From NCBI GenBank assembly GCA_034008185.1, contig CM067109.1, positions 56,568,801 to 56,632,800 of the forward strand: DNA of 64,000 nt, written 5' to 3'. Shown here piece after piece: positions 13,807 through 25,633 of this stretch. Position 1 is the first letter of the stretch. The number at the start of each line of letters is the position of its first letter. The translations under genes and the position numbers were made by a program. The notes beneath the pieces are model-generated. The model did not search any database. It was given only the letters and a program-made list of their open reading frames with translations, and had not been told where the DNA came from. The DNA is from Gorsachius magnificus. Taxonomy: Eukaryota > Chordata > Aves > Pelecaniformes > Ardeidae.

Positions 13807-16800
13807 GCTAAGTAGTTTTATTCCTTCATAATCTCCTAAACTATATAACCTCTCTTTCCTTACTTCCGTGACAAAGGTTTCCTCCAAAAAAGGAGGGCAA
13901 TCTTACCCCTCCACAGATTTGTACTGACTTGCCAAGTAAATTCTACTCCTTTATCCTAGATTTCTGAAATAATATTCTGATAACTAATAATTATATTTCT
14001 CTGTATCTGAGTTTTGTGGTTTAGAATGGGATATGGGGTATAATAAGAACATCCTGGATTCTCTCCCTCTCTTCTGAGGGGAGTTAACACCCAAACTGAG
14101 CAATTATCCAGCAGTCACTTAGGAACAGGCTGAATCCAGAGGAAAAGATCTGAGTAGGAGCATGCACATGGAAGCACAGACCAACATTGCTAACAAAATG
14201 TGTTCTGTCCATGGGAAAAATCCACTAACTGCAACTCCATTCACAGCTACAAATTCCCCTCAGGCAAGTGGCCTAGACAACATTTTCTATTTTTTAGGTG
14301 TTTTGGGATATTTAAAACATCAATCTTTTGAAGCAAAAATAATTTAGATTATTTATCAATACATTAATTACCTCTTTCAACTGTGTCTTTTGCTTTGGGA
14401 TTGCTTTTGAAAAAGCACGTTCAAATTGTGTTTTCTAAAACCAAAGGAACAGATTATGTTGATAATCCAGGTTAGACTGTAGTTACTGAGAAAGATGATT
14501 CTTCGTTTTGGAAAGGTGGGCTTCACCTGAAGAGGGAAGAATGAGCCCTTCTTACCTCTCTTAGTGGTCTCTGCTTAATAATGCTTGAAAATTATAATAT
14601 CGACTTAATAAACACATTGCTCATACTTCAGCAAAAAGCGCACAGTCAGTAGACACTGAACTAATTTGAAGATTTTTTTTAATATTCTAAATGGATGTTC
14701 TTAATATAAATTATCAAACATTCATATTTGTTTCTTGTTATTTTGTGTGATAGGCTTTATGATGGTCCCAGTTCTATAGTTTGTGTGTATCTACTTCTGC
14801 TGTTGTGCTGCATAATAGTGAAGTAAGTCTTTCACCTCAGCTCTTAGGAGACGACTTTATGATATCTAATCTCTGTTTGTAGATTCTGATATTGGTGTTC
14901 TTTATCTCCTAAAAGGAAGTAGCCCTGAATAAATAAAATACTCTGTAGTAATTTGAAATCTTCATTTTTCTTGTGGGTTATTTATGTAACTAGTGATATA
15001 GGTTTATTTGTTTGTCTGTTTGTTTGTAATGTTTTATTTTTATAACCATATGCTGGTTTGAAGGCAGAAGCCTGAACGGACTGCTCTTCGATCTACCACA
15101 GTTCTTGGTCATTCTCTGCTTCTGCAGCTCTCATCCTCAATACAACTTCATGCATCGAAAACCAGAGTGTTTTTCTTGCAGTGCAAAGATCCACATTTAT
15201 TCTACTCTTTTCCTTTGAGAACAGGAGTGTCCTCTGTTGAAAGAAAAAGCCATTTCCAGAGCTGCACAGGGAAGCTTCTACAACAGCTGCCTGCACTGTA
15301 TTTGTACTGTGGGTAAGTAGGGGAGTTTGAATAAATATTGTAATTAGGAACATAATAGCACATTTTGATTGCTTTAATAAATAACACCAACATGAATCTT
15401 TTCTTAGCGGTGACACTAATGATCATTAATGGCCAAGCCTGTTATTTTTACAGTAGAAATTCTTAGCTGAAAAGCCTAAGTCTTGAATACAAGACATGCT
15501 ATTATTGAAATAGAAAATAAATGAAAAACCTTGGCATTTGTCTCATTGTTTTATGATAATCCTCAAAAATATAAACCAGAAATAACAGAAAAGACTCCAA
15601 TCTTTTTGTTTCCTTTGGTTTTCATGCAAAAAATAATAGGAAGCTGCATGGACACAGCTGGATTCCATGTAACTATACTTACTCACTACATGCAGCCTAG
15701 CTACCTTCGTGCTCCAGCTCTCTCAGGTTTCTAAACCACACACAATAAGTACCGGAGGAGGTTTCATACTTTCCAAAAAGTATGTTGCTCAGCTCTGATA
15801 TTGCCAGGCTTGAGGTAGTGCAAGCAAAAGAGACAGCTTTGCAGGGGACTTGTACTAAATGCTGCCTTTAGCTAGCTCATATAGATGCATGTGCTCCTCG
15901 GGGCTGGGCATTTAAAGCTGTAACAGTGGTAGACAATTTTTTTCTTTCCCCATTTGTGTGCTACTGATCGAAGCACCTGCAGGCCCTAGCAGCACTTTTG
16001 GCAGAACAATGTCTATTTTAGCCAGTTTTCCTTTGGAAGTGCTTACTTGCGTGTGTCTGTTCCTGTTTTCCAGCAGTAACTTCTAAAGCATTGATCAGTT
16101 TCAACCACATTTGAAAGAAATTTCCACATATTTAACTTGGGGAGACAAATTAAAGGCTGAAGATTAACTTCTCTTTATTAAATGTCAGATTATCCCTTGA
16201 TAGGGTAATACAAAGACTATGTCAACCATCAAAAGTCTCCAGACTTCCAATTTAGACACCTGAAAGTCCTCCAAAGGAAATAAACCTGTTCTTAGGAGAC
16301 ACATTGTTGATCTTCTCTTCTGTGCTGCTCATGGAACTATTTGCTTTTTGCCGTAATCCTCCCCTTGAAAATAAAAAGACATTTTGATCATTAAAATGTA
16401 TTAATGCCATTAAATATACAGCATTCTACAAATGCAGTCTTATTACCAAAGAATCTCTTTGGATAATATTATACAGACACTTTATGAAAAAATGTGGAAC
16501 AACGTGCTTTCCGGCCTTTCTTCATCAATAAAATCATCCAGCTGTGGAGTATTGGAATCACACTTGAAGTGTCTTGTAGGAACAGGGATGTAGAGCATAC
16601 TGGTGGCATTAAGTGACATTGGCTGTGCTTTGTTTCACAAGAGGTATCCTTAATGCATAATGTTCTGTAGAACTTGTGGAAGCCTTCTTGCATCTTTGCC
16701 AGAACACTCTCATATCTCATGGTATAGGGGAGAATCATAGACTCTCATGAAGAAACATCACCATCTCCAGGTTTGTTATCTTTTGTCAGCTTATCAGTCC

Positions 16801-18870
16801 ATCAGTGACAAAGCTATAATAAATCTGTATGGAGACCTCCAGCTCTATCGTACAAAACACCTTCTGTCAGCTTATAGAAAGGTGGTACATTTGCAATTTT
16901 GTGTTGTAGGACCTCTTCTTGGGTATAATTTCAAATACTTGCTGGAATGCATCAACAAATCTTTCCACAGGAAAGGATAGAAAGGTGACAGGACATATTT
17001 GAGACCATTTCTCTCTGTAAACAATTGGAACTCTTCAGAAGTTAACTGAATTCCATGGTGACTTGAAATCTGTTCAGGAACTCTGCTCTTCAATAATGAT
17101 AGTGATAATTTTCAACATCTACACTGAATTACCATCATGGAGAACACAACCCACTTAGAATGGGAATCTGTGGATTCAAAAGTTTCCTTTAGTATTGCTT
17201 TCAGAAGATGATGACCATGCTTTTTGAATGATCTGAACATACTCTGTATGTGTTTCAATGTTACTCTGTTTTTCAGCTAACAATCGTATGTATTGTGAGT
17301 AAAACACATTGTAGTTAGGTGCTGCCAATGCCTTCTGTTTAACCCCAGTTTACCTGATGATACTGAAGCTCCCTGGGATTTTTAGCAAAATTTGCCATGG
17401 ACATGGTGAAGTCTAGTAACAATTTAAAGACTAAATTAAACTTAGTATGCGTATCTTACTTTGCATGCCACACAGTAGTTATTCCCTTAAACTCTTCCAA
17501 ACTGACGGCATTTTAATTTTACCCAATTTAGTCACACAGAAACAATTGCGTTACTATTTCATTCTATATATAAAAGTGGAAATGTGCTGCAGTGGTTTAG
17601 GAAGGAGTTGATAGAAGAGTTAATCACCACGGCTTTAGGGAAAACAGTCTTCTGCTACATTGGTAGGCTCTGCAGAGAGGAGCAAATTATAAATTTTATG
17701 TCCTACTATGATTAATAAAATCGCCACGTTTAAATGAGCTACCTTAGTACCACTGCATACTGTTACCATTTGTTGCTGTAAACAGGCCAGTCCTCAGCTA
17801 ATCTGTCAAGAATAATCTTGCTGACACAGAAGATTTCAGTTCCGTCTGGAAACTTTAGACTGAACATTTAATTCATTTTCCTAATGGCTGATAAACTGTA
17901 CTCAGTTTCACTTTCCCAGCTTTGTTTGGGTTATACTTTGTCATTGTATAACTAGAGTAAGAGAGTTGTCTAAATACCAATGGTTGTTTATTCTGGTATT
18001 TATTCTGAAGCTATGCACAGAGTAACCATAATACAGCAAAGCTGGGGTAAGTGTTTCACAATACTTGCCTGTAAGACATGGTGCACTTTAGGCAATTTTT
18101 GAGGGACACAGAGTCAACAAGCTTCATTCAGACTTAAAGGAAGGACTGCGGGTTGCAAGTTCTACACTCCTTTCTGGCATAATCTTTCTTTGTCTGAAAC
18201 AAGATTACTTGTGCATGAGTTACCCTCACTTGCATCTTCAGATTGCTACGGCTTTTGTAATTCTACTGATGTATTTATATGTTTCATTAAAATAGCCAGA
18301 TTTCCTTTTTTAAAAAAAAAGAAGTCAGAGGTTATTTTCCCCCCTATAAATATCCTTCTCCCTTTAAAATGAAAATTTCAGCTATGAATGCTCTTTATTG
18401 TACTTTATTAATCATGTAGAATGTTTTTAGTGGTATTTGGGACCTTCACAGTAAATGCTCCTCTACTTCCAGATAAAGAAACTCTTCATCTTCCCCACAC
18501 CATTGCACAAGCCTTAATTTTAGCCTCAGCATATCTACTAAACATTCGGCATTGTCCTCAAGGCAGAGGTCCTACAAATTTATTGAGCAAGTATGAATTT
18601 CAAAGTTCAATGTAAGGGTCATACTGGCTTTATAGTATTCTTTTTAGGAAAGCAGTTGTAGTTAGCTATGTTACTTGCCTGTGGAATCAGAAGACTTGGT
18701 TAAAATTATAGTACAATATTCTACTAATTAAGTAGATTCCAACTTAAAAATTACTTTTAGTTGAGCTGTGATGAACAGCTGCATACTTTGGTTGGCTCGC
18801 AAAATGAGAAGTACTTCCATTACTCTGGATTTCAGATAGTAATCAACAGAATATTCAGCGTCATATGTTT
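13807..18870. other. Intergenic DNA between the inverted pair of LTRs, nothing recognised
   Basis: Unique-looking AT-rich sequence. Open frames reach only about 107 codons, on the minus strand near 15.1-15.4 kb, and overlap in two frames without recognisable domains. A short TTTG/TCTG tract lies near 15005-15028. I see no RNA gene or transposon here. Confidence 0.6.
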
Positions 18871-18875
18871 CAGAA
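18871..18875. repeat. Target-site duplication CAGAA, left copy
   Basis: CAGAA precedes the TGTCCTGG terminus and is repeated exactly at 19471-19475. Confidence 0.9.
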
Positions 18876-19288
18876 TGTCCTGGTTTCGGCTGGGATAGAG
18901 TTAATTTTCTTCACAGAAGCTAGCATAGTGCTGTGCTTTGGATTTAGTGCTAGAAGAATGTTGATAACACGCTGATGTTTTTAGTTGTTGCCAAGTAGTG
19001 CTCAGACCGCTCAAGGACTTTTTGAGCTTCTCCTGCTCGGCCAGGTGCATAACAAGCTGGGAGTACAGCACAGCTAGGACCCAAACTGTCCAAAGAGCTA
19101 TTCCATACCATAGAACGTCATGCTCGGGGGGGGTCGGTCGGTCACGGGCAGAGTGGTCGCAGCTCGGGCTGTGTGATCGCGGCTTGGGGGGAGTGATTGC
19201 AGCTCGGGACGGGCTGGGCATCGGTCAGCGGGTGGTGAGCAATTGCACTGTGCATCACTTGTTTTATATAGTCTGTATATTTTCTTAC

Positions 19289-19323
<35 letters not shown>

Positions 19324-19470
19324 TCTCTTATTAAACTGTCTCTATCTCAACCCACGGGTCTTACTTTTTTTTCTTTTTCTCTGATTCTCTCCCCCATCCC
19401 ACTGAGGGAGGGGGGGGAGTGAGCGAGCGGCTGCGTGGTGCTTAGTTGCCAGCCGGGTTAAACCACGACA
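18876..19470 (+). mobile_element. Solo LTR of an avian ERVL-like endogenous retrovirus (family B, sense orientation)
   Basis: This 595-bp element starts TGTCCTGGTTTCGG and ends TTAAACCACGACA, and carries a perfect 5-bp CAGAA duplication. It is the sense-strand counterpart of the LTR at 13259-13801. Its U3-like part leads to an ATTAAA polyadenylation signal at 19330-19335, just after an ATT microsatellite at 19290-19322 that the other copy has in shorter, degraded form. A GC-rich segment near 19120-19220 is longer and less decayed than in the minus copy, which suggests either different subfamily membership or less decay. There is no internal coding region. Confidence 0.93.
19290..19322. repeat. 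(ATT)n microsatellite inside the LTR
   Basis: About eleven ATT units lie just upstream of the LTR polyadenylation signal. The minus-orientation copy has an interrupted version, so the tract probably expanded after insertion or differs between subfamilies. Confidence 0.85.
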
Positions 19471-19475
19471 CAGAA
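19471..19475. repeat. Target-site duplication CAGAA, right copy
   Basis: Exact match to 18871-18875 immediately after the LTR end. Confidence 0.9.
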
Positions 19476-22400
19476 TTAGGTTTATTATCACAGAGCCAAT
19501 ATTCTGTTAACATTATAGTCTCTAATTTGAAATTTGGGGAATATTTGTATTTCCTTTTTATCTGTATTCAAACTAACATTCCTAAGAGCATTCCCTCGTG
19601 TACTTTTGCTAAACAACTCAAAAGTCAATAATAATAAAAATAAACTTACTATATGTAATTGATTAATGGTAATCTATAAAGCAGTAGCAGTTTTATGTAC
19701 TGTTTACTCTCATTTTCTTTTAGTTAACTTGGAAATACCTTGTGCTCACTGCAGCACAAAACCTTATTGCCAAATGCATGAGACTAGATGTTGCTGAGAA
19801 AGGAGGTCTTTCTTCAAGGACTTTGACCCATGTGCACAGAAAGCAAACAGTGTTAATGATTTAAGCCAAATGGCTTAAGCCCTCTCCCCCCATATTTTGA
19901 CAGGGATCACTCTCCCTTGGAAACATACTTTCTGCCTAGTTTAAATGGTACTAGTGAATGGCAGTGTAATGGGAATAAATTTCCTTCGGCTAACTTCCAA
20001 GTGGGTGGACAGGTTTGGTAACAGCTTTAACCTGCAAAGCTGGGCCCATCTATCAGAATTACTACTTTGACCTGAGCCTAGTTTAGTATAAGTAGCCTGT
20101 ATTCAGGCTGTGCAAATGAAGTAAAATGCTTCAGTAAAATGTCTCCTAGCGGCCTGATAATTTGAACAGTTAGGGGTGTATTCACATAAGGCACGTAATT
20201 TGCTTAAATTCTCAGTATAAGTGGTGTAAGAAAGAGGCAGCAGCACAGCAGGTTGACTTCTGTAACAACCTGTCTTAGTACTCAGTTGTACTGAAATTTG
20301 ATGAACCTGGGAACTCGGTTTCCATGGGCTTAGTGCTAATGGGAGATGAATCTGGATTCTGGCTTCTCACACTTTTTTATTTCATGGTTTTTTGGTACAA
20401 GTTGGACTTTGGGAGGGGACTAAACCTGCAGTTCTATTGTCTGTGCCTGTCAGCCTGTACTTTCCCACAAAGAAAGCCATTCTTCACTCAGCCATTGTTT
20501 GGTATACCTCCAAGTACTTTTGGTGTTGATTCAGTGGCGCTTTTTGGCTTTGAATTAGTAGCGAGACTTGGCTCAAAAATGTGCACCCTGGTATCTTTGT
20601 TTCACACGGAGGAACAGATCAGAAAATTATTGTAACACAAGAATTATGTGCTATTCACAGCTAAAATGAGATTAATTAATTCAGTCTTTGAAAACCTCAT
20701 CAGATATTTGTATCGGATCTTTAGGAGTCATCTCCTAGCCAGGCATGGCTTCTCCTTTCTCTTTCTCTACCCCTCAGGAAAAGCAACAGCAATTTCATTT
20801 TTACCATACCTAGTATTTCATAAGAGCAATAGGGACTGTTACAAAGGTTTCAGCTTGAAATTTATGGTTGGGAATGAAGTAATCAAAAAAACAACAGCGA
20901 TGCCTTGGAGAACATAAATTCTCATTTGTACTTGGTTTACACTGGACAAACTACCATTCCAACAGGGACACTGAGTTCTTTGACTCCATTTTCAAGCCCC
21001 ACCTTCTCTAAAGAAAGACAGGAGTCATTCACAGTGTAGAGGTTTTACGTGTTGTTGACGGACAGTCTGCACATTTGGAGGAGAAGAGTCTTCTGACAGT
21101 TGAAATGGTTTCTTTCTCTCCATCTTAATAGGTTGACCAGTGTAATTTAAACATGTAAAACCGTGAAGTATAAGTAACATGGAAAAGCATTGCTCCCCGT
21201 AGGAAGTGAAGATGCTCAATACAGAAGACTGGCTAACTGGTGACTCTAAGAACGTGACCTGTTGGTAAAACCTGTAAGAAAAAAGTAGTAGCTTTCATCG
21301 GTGTATGTGGAAATTATACAGAGACTCTGACAATAAAAAGGTTTGAGTGCCAGTGACAATGCCTATCAATCTGCTGCTACTACGTGCAGTTTTGGTCTTT
21401 CTTGTTCCTTTGAGTGGTCATCTGGAGAATTATTCCATCAGTAATTTGTGAAATCACCTTTTTCCTCTCAAGTTCTTTAATAATATCCTCTTACAATAAC
21501 TAGCAGCTGTATACTGGGCTTCTTGTTTCCTTCTTTTATTGAAATGATGATGTAACATTTTAATTCCATGCAGCAAAACCCACTTATTCCTACTGTGGTG
21601 GTACAGCAACTCTTGCAATGGGAACCTCAGCATGATTTATCATGAAAATTATTGTTAATATGCTATTGAAATGTTTATCATAAACACTACTTATGATAGA
21701 AACGCTAAACCACTGGATAGCTATATTATGACAGCTCTTCAAATTCCTTGCTAAATTGTAAAGATGAGCCTACAGGGTTCAGATCTGAGTTTTTCTGAGA
21801 CTTGGATAATCCCTCAGTTTGCTTCTCCATCATATGGAAGAAAACCAATATCAACTGTATGCCAATCTCAACTGTATGTCTGGAGAATAAATAAAATTGA
21901 TATGAACTATGGAACATCATAAAAGCGTGCATTCTTTAGTATTGCATAGTATGTATGAGGTTATAAGGTTTTACTAGAATTCTTTGTATATGATGCAAAT
22001 TACTTTTCCCTGTATGGTCACAGTGAAGATGAGAGTTTTAGAAGGTCCTATTCTCCTTCTTCATGATCACTAGAGCTATAGATTTTTTTTGGATGCAGAA
22101 AAATGATACAGCAAAGTAATTATATATTCCTGCATGCTTTAACAATGGCTGAAATTAAACAATGAACTTTTCCTTTGCTGCATGAATAGAGAAACATGCA
22201 CTTCCCAACCATACTCACTCTCAGAAGTATGACATTATTTGTATTTACATTTTCAAAACCACAAAAATGTACAAAGCAGAACTCATCATTCACAAGCTAA
22301 ATCTCTTCAATGTGACAAGAGGTATTGTAAATGTGCTTATGAACAAGCAAAAATTCTTCATTGCTCAACAAGTCTATTTTTTAATAATTCAATTCTAAGA

Positions 22401-24299
22401 ACGAGATACAGAGTAAATTCTCACTTTGGCACACATACATGATTCCCACTGATTTCATAAGGAATTATGTTATATGCATCAAGGGAAGAACATTCCTTAG
22501 GAAGAGCTTCTGGATGGCTGTGAATTGTTTTTGTTTAGCTACTACAGAAAAATGAATAAAAAAAAATAAACTTGGCCGCGATTCATCTCTAATTTAAGCC
22601 TCGGCATAGTGGAAGTAATTTAGTGGCTGCAAGTGGGGTAGAAAAGAGGAGAATCAGGCTAAGGAATTACTATGAAATATTAAGCAGATACAAAGGGTAG
22701 TTCTCTGTTCATGGTTTTGCACAATAGGATGTGAATAATTAATTATACAATATCTGACTCATACAATAATTACGGAGGCAAACAAGTTGTTTGAAAAACA
22801 GTTTCAAGAGATATCTTTTTACAAATATTTTCAGGGAGCTGAGGCACATTCTATTTTGTTTTCAACACGGCTGTACTGGGGCCATCTCCAGATTGGCAGC
22901 ACGTGGATCACAAAGAATCCACAGGGTTCTTCTAAGCTCAGTAGAAGATCACTCGGATATTACAGCCTAAGAGTGTATTTACCGACTCTGCCCATAACCA
23001 CACACAGAGACCTATTCACTGGATGTACAAAGACTTAATTAGTCAAAAGCTTTTATTTACAGGACATGGGAGTAAGTGTGCTTACTGGTGGGAGGCATAA
23101 GAACATGACTTTCCCTCCAGTTTAGCAAATTCAGCTTTTCATTCTCCAACTACTTGCTGTCCAGAGTCTGTCTTCTGACACCATGCTTTTTTTCTTTTAG
23201 TATGTATGCAGCAAAAATGGCCCCTTTGAGCATCAGTTTCCTAAACTTCAGTTTAGCTGCTGTAGCAAGCTGGATTTTTTTTTAACCTTGTTTTGCATAC
23301 TTTGCTGAAGTGTATATTTATATACTCCTTTTTTTGCAAGATCATATTGATTTCTTACTTGGCAAAACATTTTTAGTAGACCTCAACTCTGCATCTCAAA
23401 TTACGCAGCAATTCCTGTATTGCAATACTTCAGTTTCAATTTTAAGTTATAAGTAAAATACGTGGTGCAAAACTTGTAATCTTTCAAGACCTACTTTTCT
23501 GTGGAGTAGCGAGAACACCCACATTCAGGTAGAGTTCTGAAAGACACTAACGTGTTTCAGCAGAAGAAATGTTCCAGTAAATGTAGCAGAATTCAATTTT
23601 TTCTGTAGTACACCGTCATTTACAATACTTCACGTCACTTGCATGGTGCTTCAGTCAGCTCAAACATTTTAATGGAGATTTATCTTTCAGTTTTAATGGT
23701 TCTGACACAGATTAGGGTTTTTTTCCTGTTCCCCAGAACACTTGGGAACAGGAGCGTATGACTAGGCAGAGCAGATTGATCATGACAGGCAACTCAGTAA
23801 CAGGACCTGCAAGATATCACGAAAGAATTAACAAATCAAATGAGAGTGAATTACACTTGTAAGAGAACGTTTGTTAATAAGGAAGCAAGAGCTTTTAGCT
23901 TTTACAGTAATGTCTTCAATAAGCTGTAAAATAGTACACAAGAGAAAAAAATCCCAGATTTCACAGCACTGAATTTATTAATAATTAGCCATCGCCAGCT
24001 CCTCAGTGAGGCACAACCTGGTTGGAATAATAAATCTGTACTATTCAGGTTAGTTATTTATAGTGGGCAAAGGAAACACGCCAGTGAATACCAGTGGTGC
24101 GAGAGCACTCAAGGAGCTTTGAATCCTGCATTTTATTTCCTGGTCAACCCTACGGTGTCGCATGACCTTCCATTGACTTCTGCAGTCCCGCAGAGGGAAC
24201 CCCAGCTCTTGGACATCTCACTGTGCTTCTTCATAAAGTGGTGCCATCCTAGGAGGCTCCTTTGTGGGTCGTTCAGTTGAATGTACATGAGATGTGACT
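19476..24299. other. Proximal upstream region of PRUNE2, no gene recognised
   Basis: Mostly AT-rich sequence with no supportable coding region. Two open frames at 20324-20635 and 20648-20917 share one frame and are separated by a single stop, but their translation looks like random AT-rich sequence with no domain I know. Base composition rises sharply to GC-rich at about 24.3 kb, where the CpG island begins. Confidence 0.55.
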
Positions 24300-24647
24300 G
24301 CGGGCGCTACAGTTAGCAGGGACCCCCGGCCTGAAGCAGGGTTTCTGGAGTCCAGGCTGCGGCCAGACCCGGTGCCGCCGTGGTGAGGGGACCCCGAAAT
24401 GGTCCTTGCCTCTGACCCCCGTGCCCTCGAGCCTCCCGCCGTTCAGTTTTGCCGCCTGTGCAACGGAAAGCTGAGGAGTCCCCGCCTAAGGGCCCGCAGC
24501 AGCCGCCAGCTCCCCCACCTGTGGCTTTGGCACCCCGCGCCGGCTCTCGGCGCGCCCCGCCCGCCGGCCCGCGCGCCACCGGGGCAGGACGAACCCGGGC
24601 GCTCAGGGCCGGGCAGACCGGGGGGGGACACGGTCCCGCCGCACGGC

Positions 24648-24665
24648 GGGGGGGGGGGGGGGGGG
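24648..24665 (+). repeat. G18 homopolymer
   Basis: Eighteen consecutive G residues lie about 200 bp upstream of the start codon. The run could form G-quadruplex structure on the + strand. Length estimates of such runs in assemblies are often unreliable. Confidence 0.85.
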
Positions 24666-24745
24666 CGGACCGGACACTGCGTGCCCCACGCCTCCCTCCT
24701 CCGCGGGGCTCCGCGGGGCCGCGCGCCGGCCCTTGCGGCACGGCC

Positions 24746-24753
24746 TGACGTCA
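24746..24753. promoter_or_regulatory. Consensus cAMP response element
   Basis: The full palindrome TGACGTCA lies 111 bp upstream of the PRUNE2 ATG, inside the CpG island. CREB/ATF proteins bind this octamer, and function is most common when it lies close to a start site. The match is exact. Use in vivo is inferred. Confidence 0.65.
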
Positions 24754-24767
24754 CCGCCCGCGGCGGC

Positions 24768-24796
24768 GGGGCGGGGCGGGGCGGGGCGGGGCGGGC
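24768..24796 (+). promoter_or_regulatory. Tandem GGGGC array (overlapping Sp1 GC boxes)
   Basis: Five perfect GGGGC units followed by GGGC give overlapping GGGGCGGGGC motifs, the classical GC-box core bound by Sp1/KLF factors. The array ends 68 bp before the start codon. Its regularly spaced G-runs also make it a strong G-quadruplex candidate on the + strand. Confidence 0.75.
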
Positions 24797-24863
24797 GGCG
24801 GGGCCGCGCTACCGGAGCGGGCAGCGCGCGGCGGGGCGCGCGGCGGTCCTGGCCGGCGGCGCC

Positions 24864-24899
24864 ATGGAGGAGTTCCTGCAGCGCGCCCACTCCAAGCTG
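24864..24899 (+). CDS. PRUNE2: PRUNE2 coding exon 1 (residues 1-12)
   Basis: This exon encodes MEEFLQRAHSKL, which matches the known amino-terminal start of vertebrate PRUNE2 closely. The start codon sits in a good Kozak context, GCCATGG with G at -3 and G at +4. The donor is CTG|GTGAGT, so intron 1 is phase 0. I chose this ATG because the peptide matches the family start and exon 2 continues in the same frame with the expected next residues. An in-frame ATG at 24399 lies upstream in the CpG island with no stop between, but the family gives no support for such an extension. PRUNE2 is a large cytoplasmic protein with an N-terminal prune-like DHH domain and a C-terminal BCH/CRAL-TRIO domain, linked in mammals to neuronal differentiation and RhoA signalling. 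Confidence 0.9.
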
Positions 24900-25596
24900 G
24901 TGAGTCACGGCCGCGGCGGGCGTAAAACTTCGCCCGACTTGCGCGTGGGGGCAGCCACCGGCCCCCCCCCGCCTCTGCCCCCCAGCCCGGGTGCGGCACC
25001 CGCGGGTGCTCCCAAAAACTTCTCGGGAGTGTTTCAGCAGCGCTCGGCGTTGCCCCGCAGGGCGGGCGGTGGGGAGAGGATGGGGCTCGCTACCTTTGCG
25101 TCGGCTGGGGCATCTTTTGGGGGCGCATTTTCCTCTCCCACCTCGCTGCCCTCTAGTTATTGCTGAATAATGCTCTGCGTTAGGAGTACGCGGACCCGTA
25201 CTTGGCAGGCATGTGGAGGGCGGCAGCGGGCCATTTTGGGATCATTTGCGCGTTTGTAGAGACTTTCGGATGCATCAAGTTGCGTAGCTGAATGGGGAAA
25301 AATTATATCAGAAGCCACTGTCATTTCTGTGGTCTGGATGTCGCTAGGAATGGGGGATAAGTTTGGAAAAGCCAGACTTAAAATGAGGAATATGCAAAGG
25401 TGATCACGGACCAGCCTCATGATTCTGTCTTGTCTGCCATAGGTAGTTAATACTGTGTTAGAAATCACAGAGATGTATAGGTCCTGTTCTCAAATGACGC
25501 TGTTGGTAGGGTTGCGCTGAAACTGCAGTGCATTTGTTTTGTTTAGAGTGACTGATAACCTGGCCCCAAATAGCGTGTGCTTCCCCCCTCTCCCCG

Positions 25597-25632
<36 letters not shown>
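25597..25632 (+). repeat. C36 homopolymer
   Basis: Thirty-six consecutive C residues follow a C-rich lead-in and are followed by GTGTGTGTGC. The run lies about 0.7 kb into intron 1, just downstream of the CpG island. The minus strand could form G-quadruplex and the plus strand i-motif structure. A run this long is also a common place for assembly or basecalling error. Confidence 0.85.

Positions 25633-25633
<1 letters not shown>

Larger units (their letters stand above)
24300..25130 (+). promoter_or_regulatory. PRUNE2: CpG-island promoter of PRUNE2
   Basis: From about 24300 to 25130 the sequence is strongly GC-rich and dense in CpG, unlike the AT-rich flanks, and it spans coding exon 1. I see no TATA box at a plausible distance from the start codon. 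A consensus CRE, a tandem GC-box array and G homopolymers lie within 220 bp upstream of the ATG. This is the usual layout of a TATA-less vertebrate promoter with dispersed start sites. The transcription start cannot be set from sequence alone. Several long open frames on both strands here are due to the low stop-codon frequency of GC-rich DNA and should not be called genes. Confidence 0.85.

Noticed and set aside
20324..20917. Two open frames in the same frame separated by one stop, nearly 200 codons in total.
   Set aside because: A rough expectation for AT-rich DNA of this length gives about one such run by chance, and the translation shows no domain or biased codon use.
1..24299. Expected upstream neighbour FOXB2 (a single-exon forkhead gene near PRUNE2 in mammals).
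   Set aside because: No forkhead-domain coding sequence is visible on either strand; it probably lies further upstream, outside the window.
24313..25166. Five or more long overlapping open frames on both strands around the PRUNE2 promoter (up to 255 codons).
   Set aside because: They arise from the low stop-codon frequency of CpG-rich DNA, their translations are Pro/Arg/Gly/Ala-rich without domains, and only the 12 codons at 24864-24899 match a known protein.
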